From NCBI RefSeq assembly GCF_030247195.1, contig NC_080670.1, positions 36,361,934 to 36,425,933 of the forward strand: 64,000 nt of DNA. Direction: 5' to 3'. Under the pieces are notes generated by a model. That model worked only from the letters and a program-made list of their open reading frames with translations. It was not told the origin of the DNA and did not search any database. Shown here one piece after another: positions 21,910 through 33,900 of the stretch. Made by a program: the position numbers and the translations under genes. This DNA is from Topomyia yanbarensis. Lineage: Eukaryota; Arthropoda; Insecta; Diptera; Culicidae. How positions within the stretch are numbered: the first letter of the stretch is position 1; every line of letters starts with the position of its first letter.

Positions 21910-24900
21910 GTAAGGGTGCTTCGCTGTTTGATACATATACTCATTTCTGTGACCCGGAGCGATGTGAACGTTGGCGCTGTGCCTTCGCTTGATATGCATA
22001 GTACAGTGTAAGTTCGTTGAAAATGATGTCGGCTGTTTGCTGGCAAATATTGTCATAGCCACAAACACATATTACCTTCTGATGCTATCGACACTCCGAA
22101 CGGGGTAGTAAATTTACCGGATGTGGTTGGGGGATCAAAAATTAATGTGGCGGCATAATTAAGTTCGTTCTTAATTCCGCTTGGCATAAATGGTTCGTTT
22201 GGGACTGTAATGATGCCCACACTCACATGCGATTATCGACAAAGTATTTAATGGCTTTGCTTTAGATACAAGAGTTTGTGCGGATCATATGAATTAATAA
22301 CGACTAAATGCGTTTAAATATGAATATTTAGGGTTCCTCTATTTGAGATTTTAGTTTCAATTGAATTAGAAAATAAACGAGAACGTGAAAATTGCGTAAC
22401 AACATTGTTCCGTAATTCAACTTAGTTCCTTTATTTAACCTATCCATTTGAACATATTAGTTAAACCCGAAACGAGCATATTCATTTCCAAAGAACCCAC
22501 CGAGGACCCAACAAGCAGTGAATTTTTTTGTAATGTTCAACGGGAAGCATCGAAATATTGAGTTGAACGGCAAAATCTCCCTAGAAACAGGACTCGAAAC
22601 TGCATCTTTTGGGTCTTCAACTCATTGCAATAACCCTTGTATGACAGATAGCAGACGTTTAGGCTCGATGCGAAATATGCGTAATTGCGAATTAATCGAA
22701 AGTCTGCAACACACACGGCAAACATCAAAAAGGTGTAGCAAACAGTTGAGTAAATAGCAGTAGTGAGTTACTGAATATATCAATTTTGTGTAGATTCTAG
22801 CCTAAATGTCTGTTATCTGTGCTAGTATAATTTGAACGACGACAGAATTGATGTAAGAGATTTCCATTTCAATTTCTATAATGAAATTAATACGGTAAAC
22901 TTTGTCTGATGTCAATATAGATCATTCTGCTCATAAAAAGTGCATTTAAACGTATGACAAAGTACGCCGGCTTCACATCCAATCGTCTGGGTTGCGAAAT
23001 CGCAGTTCATTTTAAAATGTAAATAGTTAATAATACTTTTACTGTTAATGACAAATGTGACCTGTGTTCAGTAGATGGATGGTAGGCAGTGTACACATCA
23101 ACCTTATTTGCTTAGATCCTACTACAGTATCTCATTACAATTTCCGCCAAGCAGATACCCGTTATCATTTTCAGTTCGTTGCTACTCATTTGTACGGGAT
23201 GGTTGGTCCCAACTGCTGTATAGCACAATTATTCATTCTGGTTGGGGCGATGAAATCCTGTTAATCCCCGACAAACTTCTCAAGCCGGTACTGCTGGCAT
23301 AAACATATAGGAATAAATTACTGCTTTCCCTTTTGTAAATTCTGAATATTTCTATCATTGATATCACCAAGCAGCATCACGAGTAAGAGGCTGGTATGTT
23401 TATGAGTATGTACTTTGCATTGCGCATAGTGAACCGAGAGGGGCTGTGTCTGTGTAAAATGTTTTTTGATTGAAGAAAATGTAAAACGCTCTCCTATTAG
23501 CATTTTTTTCCTCAGTCATGTCATGTGCCAGAACTGACTGAAAGATATTCTTTATTCAATTTTTTTCCTGTCAACGCAATGGTGTATTACAATATATTAA
23601 AAATACGAAAAGTCTGTTTGTGGCACTTTTGTATTGCATTCAAATATTTCATTATTACTAAGGAGAATTTACACACAAGTAAAGTTTTAATCTAGAAATC
23701 AGACGAACGAACTTGAGAATGATGGTGATTTGTATCGTATTTTCATTTCCCTGTTGTTACAGCTTTTTGCTAAAATGTTTTTTGTAGCAAATGAGAGCTT
23801 TAAGGTTAAATAAGTTATTGGCGCTTACGTCATAAAACACAAAAATTAATTGATCATATAGCGATTGTTAGTGGGTCCGGCACAGACTAATAGAGAAAAT
23901 ACATCGTTCCGCAAATTTTACCAGAACATTAGCTCCACCTTTTATAGACGGTTCCAACCACTCATTTGCAAAAGGATTATCCCTCAGACTCGGGCACGAT
24001 TTTTCACTAGTGGTCTATCCCCCGTATACTTGCGCATTTATCAGTGGCGCCATAATCGCATATGCGGCTACAGTCCTAACTAAGTATATTTTTAAAATGA
24101 TCATTAAAGCGGGTGAAGAAGTCGCTACTTGCGGAATGCATTTCAAAATAATTTTTTTTTGTCAGTTCTAAGTGTTTATATGTGGTAGAAAGTAAGCTTT
24201 TATAGTTAAAATTCAATTATTTCTCTGTTTGTCTTATTTAGTTTGGGGAAAAATTAGACTGAGTATAGTCTTCACGCGAATTATTCTCAATTTAGGCTGC
24301 GTACCATCTGGCGATGTTTTTTAACTTTTAGCTAAAATTTTGCAGTCCGAAAATTATATTCTCTCGAATGGCAAAATTTCACCGAGAGAGTTGACATTAT
24401 AGGATAGTTATTATAGAATTCGGTTATTAAATGAAGCATAAAATTCTATTTTTATTTCACTAACCGATTGAGCTCATCTTTCTAAATTCAAACAAACAAT
24501 ATACAGGTTCAATTTTTAAAACTTCAGAAGGATTTTTGATTGATTTTCTAAAAAAAATGTAAACACGTCCTTGTTTGACACTATCGATCTTCCTTGACAG
24601 TGAATTGGACCACGCGGGTTAGCATTTTTGACAGTTATCTCAGCGAAAGGATACACTCAAAAAAGTAAACGTTATGCATATTGATTTCACACATAGATTT
24701 TTGCAATTAACGGAGGCATATAGACACTATTTGCTGGCACATAAACCTAATGTGTGCATTTACAAGAAATATTAATCTTACATTCACATTTAATAACTAT
24801 TAGGCACATAAAAACCCATTCTATAACAATATGAACATATAACTTATGTGTGTGCATACATAGTTTATACAATTGACACATAGAAGGTTTGTGTGCGCGT

Positions 24901-27900
24901 GATAACAATAGCATTTCTTCTTCATATGAATTTTAAGCGGTTTGAAGCAAATAGAATTAACGTTTGGATTTTTTTCAGTGTAGGGATCAAGGTAGTTCAA
25001 TCGAAAGTGTGGTCGTAATAATTCAATTTTTTAAAATGATTTTTATGTGTTATTTTGCGTACAAAAAAGAGAGAAAGAAGTTCGATTACATATCTTTAAA
25101 GTTATCTGCATTGGAAAAAATAAAAACAGCATATGGCTTAATGACCCAATTGAGAGCTGCCAATACCATGAGATGGTAGGTGTGTGAACATTAGTCGATA
25201 ATTTAATATAAGTGTTTTGCTTACTTCATTAAGTATGCCTCAAATCTTGACACAAAATGTTTTCGTTTCAATCTTTCTCCCTTCAATTTCTGTTGACAAA
25301 TATTGACAATCTCAAATAAGTACAACAAATGTACCCACCTTTTAATTATGGATCGCGTGCAAAAATTTTAACTAACGAACTTAACTATTGCACTGTCAAA
25401 TTTAATTGTGCTTCAAATAACTTCCTTGCAAATAACTTTCAAAGTGTCAGATTTTAACAAAAGAGATTATAACTACTAGAGGAAGCAAAGCTCTACTGCC
25501 TCCATGTATTCAGGGACTGAAACATGGGGTCTCGCTCTAGCATATTGTATCCCATTACTTTAAAAAATGTGTGTACCCGGGGCAATATCTGTCAATCTAT
25601 AGGGGGCCTAGCATATGTAAGAGCGAGATAATAAACCATCAGTGTTATCAGCGGCATACGACCTCTAGTAGTTAAAATTTCTTTTTATTTTAACCAAATG
25701 TTAAAAATTTGCCAAATTGTTCATAGCCTTAGTTTGTCAATAAGGGGCTATGCACAAATGACATAGCAAATTGTGGTGTAAGGGGCGATATACCGATTTT
25801 ATGATTAAGTGTAACAAGTGGGCGAGTAGGGTTACTAGTTATACGACGTAGCACTAAGCTCAAATATTTTTGCGAGCATAGGCATCCATTGATCTTCTCT
25901 AATGTCGCTTCTACCGAAAGCGGGACTGAGACAGGCTCCAACCCCAACCGCTGTCAATATGTATGAACTGACAGCGATCTGGGCCAGAACCCGACCCAGC
26001 CCCGAGTTCAAGCAAAAACGGCACAAGGGGGCTCACATAAAAATGAACTTAAAAAAGGAAAACATCACAATGATCAATGGTATATGTGTAAAAAAGAAAA
26101 TTATTTAATAATCATTATGAGCCAAGTGCACGTATTTTCTTTCAGACTGAATGCCTCACACATTCATATCGGGCACCGTACAGGTTTATGTTCATCGTGC
26201 ACTCACAGACTCACTCATCTCTCGCATTCTATCATACACACGAAAGTGAGAGCCACTTGCCACTTGTTTGCTTGTTTTCGTATGTGCGGGATTCTATCTT
26301 GCAAGCCGGCATTGTGATGTAAATCCTCCAGATATGTGTTGGAGTAAGCACACAAAAAAACAAAATCACTAAGCGTGTTTCGAAATTCAACATTGCTCAA
26401 CAATTGGTCATCGATGACCAAATTGTTGAGTTAAACATGGCCGCCGCGATTTTTTTCGGTGAGCAAAAGAGAAAGTTTTGCTCTGTTGTGATACAAAACT
26501 TCGGATGCAACATTGCACGTTGGAGAGCTGCGACACCCATTCCCCTCTCGCTGCTGAGCGGCAAAGAGAAACTAAAATAAGCTGGTACCAGTGATGCCAC
26601 ATTTTATATTATTTACCGGGAATAAAAAAATCGCACTACTTTTTCAGAAAATTTGTACCGAAATTTACAGCAATAAGTTAATGCAAACGTTTTGCTAGTT
26701 GAATAATATTTGGTTAATTTCGGTGTTTCATACATCAACCTTTCCAATCTCGCTTTATTTTTCCGAAAACAATAAATAAAAAAACACTGAGTTCTTAGTG
26801 CAAAAATCATTTGTTCTATTGCTAAGGTTTCAATAATAAGTTCATTCGCCAGCAAATCATTTGTTTGGAGTAGTCAAATTACAAAATATATTTGTATTAC
26901 ACACCAAAGAAAAACAGTCCGTAAATTTATATATCCTATATACACTTTCTCAATATTACTAGGTGTAAGAAATGTCAAATAAAACTATTGTTTTACCATT
27001 TTATCTCCAAAAATATGTGCCATGCTGTAGTTTCCTTAGATATCATTTTAATCTGTACCTATACAATTCAAATAATCTGCAACTTTATAGGAACATCTGT
27101 ACTTTTGGTAGCACTGCGCGGTACGCATACAGATCTGCCAATCGCGCTTCTCATTCGTTCTTGAAATGATGGTGGGGGCACGCAGTCGGCTGAAATAAAT
27201 TCCAATTCTCACAACATGTGGTCGGCACCCAGACATGCTATCTCTTTCGCTTCTTTTACCTGTTGTATAAGCTTCTTTCAAAAATGCGTGTACCACCGTC
27301 AACGAAGTTTTGGCGTCAGTTTGCTCTTGGGCTCGCATCTGGTAGGATGGTTGCTAATTGATGCGCGCAGTAGTATGATAAATAGGGCATTCAAGTTTTC
27401 ATTGCGCTCAAATACAGTTTTTCACTATTCTCGGGTTATTTTTGCTATTATCAGTTTGTCGGTGATATTTTGGCCGATTATCACAAATGCCTCAAATGAA
27501 AGGTATGTTTTCCTGCTACAAAATTTCGTACGGATCCGTTGTATGGTTCCAGAAATATAAACTGTTAATCGTCCGGTCACATTAAATTCCCATAAAAGAA
27601 GGAACTAAAAAATTCTAAGAAATCGAATTTGAATTTGGGATGACAAATATCTTTAAAATGCATGAAACATCGAGATTTTAACCAAACCATTTTTGGTGTT
27701 TAGATCATATGGGCATCCTTCCTATACATTATGCGAACATTATCCTGTTTCTCCTACCAGCTGATCAAGACAACCAAACTCAAACCGCTGATTACTGGTT
27801 CAAGTTATCGATTTGGTCTTTTCTTTTACAAAATTTTAGAACTCGAATATTGATTTCTTGTATATAGTTGTCATGTCATGTATAATGTATTACACTCAGG

Positions 27901-30900
27901 TTTTTTTTTACGCGGGGGATACGTACCGCGTTAATTGGAAAATCCGCGTAAAAAGTCGCGTTAATTAGAAAATCCTCGTAAAAAAACCGCGTTAATTCGA
28001 AAGTTCGCCTAAAAAAACTCTCAGCACAAGACTTAGAATATTTTTAAAAGTTTTTTTTTGCACGGATTTCGCAATTAATACGGTTTTTGCAAAAATAAGT
28101 CCTTTTGAATGGAAAAGACTTAGACTTTTTCTTACAAAAATGCTGAGTTCTTTTAAATCCAAAGAACTTAGAAGAATTTTGGCAGTTTTTTTGCGCGGAT
28201 TTCGCAATTATCTCGTTTTTTGCAAAAAAATATGCCTAGTCCTTTTGAATGCAACAGACTTAGAAGATTTTAGGAAAGATGGAAGAGACGGGTCTGGACT
28301 CCTTATGTCCCGCACCTCAACAATATGGGTATTTTCTGAATGGTCTTGACGAGTAGGTGCCAGAAATTGATTTTTGGTGTCATTTTGAAATCCAAGATGG
28401 CGACTTCCGGTTTAGCGAAATTCTCTACAATCCATGCAATATGGGTATTGTCGGAATAGTCTTGACGAGTAGGTGCCAGAAATTGATTTTTGGTGTCATT
28501 TTGAAATCCAAGATGACGACTTCCGGTTTAGCGAAATTCTCTACAACCCATGCAATATGGGTATTGTCGGAATAGTCTTGACGAGTAGGTGCCAGAAATG
28601 TATGTTTGACGGCATTTTGAAATCCAAAATGGCGACTTCCGGTTTGGCGAAATTCGTTATAACCCAATAAATATGTGTATTTTCGGAATGGTCTAGAAGA
28701 GTAGGTGCCAGAAATTGATATTTGACGCTATTTTGAAATCCAAGATGGTAACTTCCGGTTTAGCGAAATTCTCTGTAACCCAATCAATATAGGTATTTTC
28801 GGAATGGTGTTAACGAGCAGGTGCCAGAAATAAATAAATAAATAAATCAGCATCTTCAGCCCAAGGTTGTCCATGGAAAATTGATTTTGGAAGCCATTTT
28901 GAAATCCAAGATGGTGATTTCCGGCTTAGCGAGATTCTCTACAACTTAACCGATATGAATATTTTCGGAATGGTTTTTGACGAGCAGGAGACAAATGTCG
29001 ATGTTTGACGTCATTGTGAAATTCTAGATGGCGACTTCCGGTGAACCGAAATTCCTGAATGGAAAATTTGGGCGATCATCCAAAACATCGTCGAATATAA
29101 GATCTAATCATAAACCAGCGAAATGTAAAATATTTTTATGTGTGCATCCTGAAGAGTGCGGTGAGAATGGAAATGAGAGAAGAAAGAGATGTATGTAATG
29201 TGAGTTGGGGGTTTTAATTGATTCAAATTAAACACATTGCTAAAATTCAAGTAAATTCAACTGCTTAATTAAAGCTATTTGTACATCCCATACTGATTGG
29301 GTTATAGCGAATTTCGTTAAACCGGAAGTCGCTATCTTAGATTTAAAAATGGCGTCAAAATCAATTTCTGGTACCTACTTCAAGAGCATTCCGAAAATAT
29401 CCATATTGTTGAGGAATCTTCCAGACCCGCGTCTTCCAGCTTTCTGAAAATCTTCTAAGTCTTTTGCATTCAAAAGGACTTAGAATATTTTTTTGAAAAA
29501 AAACCGTGTTAATTTCGAAATCCACGCAAAAAATAAACTGCCAAAATTCTTCTAAGTTCTTTGCATTTTAAAGGAATTAGAATTTTTTTTTTCAGAAAAA
29601 CATCTAAGTCTTTTGCATTTAAAAAAAGGAAATTTATTCATTTCAACTACCATCAAAGGCATTTTGAACATCATTCTTCATTAGATGCACAATATATGTA
29701 CCTATGTGAAAGACTGGTGCGAGTATTACGTACTACTATTGCACTGGCGGATCGCATTCATTGCAATTGAGTGAGTTTCAGGCAACCTATATTTTAACTA
29801 AAGATTAGGACAAATCAGACTTAAGTCCACGCTGGCACGTAGCCAGAGGGAAGGAGGGGGAGTCTAAAGGGTAACTCCGCTCCCCCACCACATTTTCGGG
29901 AATAATGATAAATGATCACAAATAAAAAAAAAAATTATTCCAAACAAGCGTGTTTTCAAATTGATGTGAAAATGATATAGAATAAATTTAATAGTAGATT
30001 GAGTATTGGCAAAATCAAATTCTTACATTGGCGATCCTGCCGGTTATTGTAAAAAGAATCCAGTTAGAATCCCCCACGCGGTTAAATCAAGTAAGGAAAG
30101 AGTGAAAGCGTGTAAACTGAAAGGCTTCCCAAAAACAATATGGCGACTCGAAAGAAAAAAGAATTGTGAAAGCATGTAAACCACGTGCCTTTTCATACTA
30201 ACAAAATTGCTGCTTGGTCGCCTGTCATGAAAAATGGCTGCTTTGTAGCCTGCAAAGAAAAAACTCAGCAGCCGCATGCATATATTATATTTCGCAAAAA
30301 TCGCCTTAAGGGCCATCCATATACCACGTGGACAATTTAGGAAAGGGTAGAGGTCACGAGAAAGTCCATGCTTGTCCATTGGGATGGGGGTGGGGGTATG
30401 GGTAATGTCCACGTCGTCATATTTTTGTCTTTTATATAAAAATGAAACAAATTTGTATTGTCATTGGTGTGAGCGGTTATATTCAATTTTTTTCAAGATT
30501 TTTAAATAGTCCAAGTGCTTATAACAGCATAGTATATGCGTGTGCATCACGTGTGAAAATTGAAAACATCTATGAAGACTATCATCGAAAAAATCATAAG
30601 AACTCGCACGAAAAAGAATCAGAATTTTTTATCTAGGGTAACTGCTCCCTAATTCATCTTAGCACCTCTATTCATCTCACCCATTTGAACACATTAGTTA
30701 GAGCAGTATCTGCTATCTCTATTCAACGCATTAGCTCAAATGGTAGGATGAATAAGGGTACGTTGTGCTCGACTTTTCGCTTCGCTCAAACGCGAGTATT
30801 TTACATTTCCCAGGAAATTGCAAAGATGATGATACCTATTTAAGCGCAATCCACTAACTCTAAGTCGAGTTATCAACGAAATAGTGTGATATCCTGACTA

Positions 30901-33900
30901 ATGAGATGAATAAGGGCTCGTCTACCCTAAATCACTTGATGCAATCATCTGTAACATGATCTAATCACATTAATTTTGGATTTCATAGCTAGAGGATGAA
31001 ATTTCGAACCAATTCAAGAATTCAAAGGTTATTTGTCATGAATCTTTGAAATGTAAATATAAAATATCATAAGTCGTTGAGATTTGAATGATTTTCACAA
31101 GGTTTGCTTCATATTAGTCTTCCACATGGGAAAATTTTCTAAATCCCATTTTTATGAAACTACCCATTTTTTTGAAAGTTGACATGGACACCGTAGGGAG
31201 GGGTAGGGGTTTATGAATCGTCCACACTTGTCCACGAGGGGGTCAGAAAAAAAAGGTTTTTTGTCCACGTGGTAAATAAACGGCCCCTTACAGTACGCCA
31301 CATCGCAATTGAATAAAAAAGCTCGCGCATAAATATCAGCAAAAATACCTTGCCGCAATGAAAACTAGGCATGACGCATGAAACTACTTACCACCGAATC
31401 AAACTTAAATTATAAATGCTAATAACAGTTTTGGTTTCATCTCAATTAATGCCTGAAGCATTGAGACGAGTACATATAGACCTTTTTAGTAGATCCAACA
31501 CGAAAAACACTCAAATAGCTATATAATTAGCTGTAGGAAGCTAAAAAATGCATTTAAAGTATAGTCCATAAAGGAAGAGTATTCTGATTGCAATTGAAAA
31601 GCGAGATAGTGAACTTGTTCTTTGTTTATTGTCTTATTTTCAGAGTGCGCAACTAGTGTTTAGGATAAGCAATTTATTAACTAAAATGTACATAAGATGC
31701 GCATAAGTTGCCCAGGCCGAAAATAGGAAAAAACGACAGGCGCAAGTCCAATCAGTTTCTAAACTGCTCACTCGACTGACACGCAGAAGTGAAACTTATT
31801 CACCAGCAATTCAATACTAGCGCATGCCAAATAACTGGTGTATTGGTATGTGTACTTTAAAAGTCTCTTTCCTCTCGATGCCGTTTGTTGACCAAATCAT
31901 CGGCCCTCACCGTACGATGGATTGTTGAGCTGTCTGATGTGATGATCTCTCTCTCGCGCAACATAATCAAGCTTTGTTTATGTTGCACACTGGTGTCACA
32001 GCGCGTCGCTTTACTCTCCCGCAACAAAAAGTCATCAAAATACCGATGAGTTGCTGGTGGATTTAAGAACGCGCCTACTGAGTCGATTCTTCCTCTCTTC
32101 TCTCATGACTCACCCGTTGATTCTCACCAATGTTGTATATACTGGTTTGGCTGAGATGGCACTTTGGTATTCGTAAGATAAATGTTACATGAGTGGTGTG
32201 AATGATCACAGAATAAATCGACTTGCTTTCGTAATACCGTACGTCGAGCCGTCGCGCTTCTTGATTGTTTACATATCTTTAGTTGCCAACAATAGCAAAC
32301 CATGTGTACTGCCACACCTGTATATACAACATTGAAATCTCACTACATAATATGAAATATCAAGTTTAAATTTTTCGGTACGATTGAAGCCAAATAAGAA
32401 AAAAATGCTTCGAAAAGAAATCAAATTCATCACTTTGCACATTGCAACAACGCGCGTTACTATCTCTTTCGCGCGTCTTTGATAGAAAAACCAGCCTTCT
32501 GCTAGGCGGCCATTTTGTACTAGCCAACATCTGCCTTAGTTGAAATCAAAACAACCCAATGTCATTGAATGGGCGACATAAGCCTAGAAGCGGCTATGCC
32601 CATCATATGTTGACTACTGTCAAATTCTGTATATCTCCATTGAGTTCTTGTCTCATGAACACTATTGCAGTTTCCTGGTTGAAAACAATCCCATTTGCTT
32701 TTGCTGTCTTTGGCTATTATTTTCCACCAGCTAGTGATGTAGTATTTGTGTCATGTGACGTAGCCGTAGAAAAGTCGATAAAGTACTTGACAATGTGTAA
32801 CTGTATTAGTGTGCTCAACTATTTGTTTTCCTCCACCTGTCATAGGTGGAGGAAACCAAATTGAAAATAACTTTTCGGTCGGATTATTTTCATCATGGAG
32901 CTCGACCAACCGGTATTGTACGTGTCCGTAATAAGTTTTACAGTGTCATAGAGCATTTCAACACCATTATAAATACTTTACGCGAGCTATTTCAAATGTT
33001 TAAATTGGCTGACAGTTTTATATATGACAGCTGGAGGAAAACAAACCCCCAATTAGTGTGTGTGAAATGCTTTGCATAGAACTCTATAGCGGATGACATG
33101 AGTGACATCCCCCTGAAATAAACCCGAAGATCTTGAAAACATTTCTAATGCTCTCACGCGAACTGTCGGTGCTAGCCGATTCAGTTTAAAACAATTAACC
33201 GTTTTACAGAGCAATGTCATGCCCCTGCTACGGGAGAGTCGCAGCCCATTTAAACAAAGTTTGTTTTTGGTAAACATCACCTTTACGCTTATGCAAACGC
33301 GCGGTGTCAGGAAATGTGCTCGGCGCAAGGACATCGTGAAGAGATTCACAAGGTGGCAGTTAGAATGGCTGCCGTCTTTTCTACTTTTTCTTTTTTTTTC
33401 ATCGTCAAAATCAAAACAGTGCATTGGCGCGCAAGACAAAATCGTTTGTAAATTAATTTTCTTATATCAGATTGCTTAGAAATTTTGTCACTGTATGTAC
33501 ACATGTTTGCACATGCAGATGCATAGATTTTCTTCAAAGAATTTGGAAAATTTATACCTTTTTGTTTTTCAAAACAAATGAAACACGTGATATAAAAATC
33601 AGTCAGCTGCTTGCTGAACGATACGCTTGTGTGCGTGCCATCTCCTATCGGTATAGTACGTTCTAGCCGCACACAGATGCTGTACGTAACCCGAACGTAA
33701 CCGAACATTTGTTGTCATTTTGGCATCGCTATTGGAAAATCAAATTTTGCAATTACTTTAATGAAGATCGCTATTTCACTCAGTATTTCATGCTTCATAA
33801 AGCTATAGTTCAAAACTCCGTTAGCAACATTTTCGAAGGCGGTAGCTAGCTTCCGAGTTTTCAAAAAATAGCGGTATAACTTACGGTTCAAATCAATTGC

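Noticed and set aside
28357..28670. Frames with repeated EIDFWCHFEIQD-like peptides
   Set aside because: The period of 116 bases is not a multiple of three, so any protein repeat is broken and the frames come from the tandem array.
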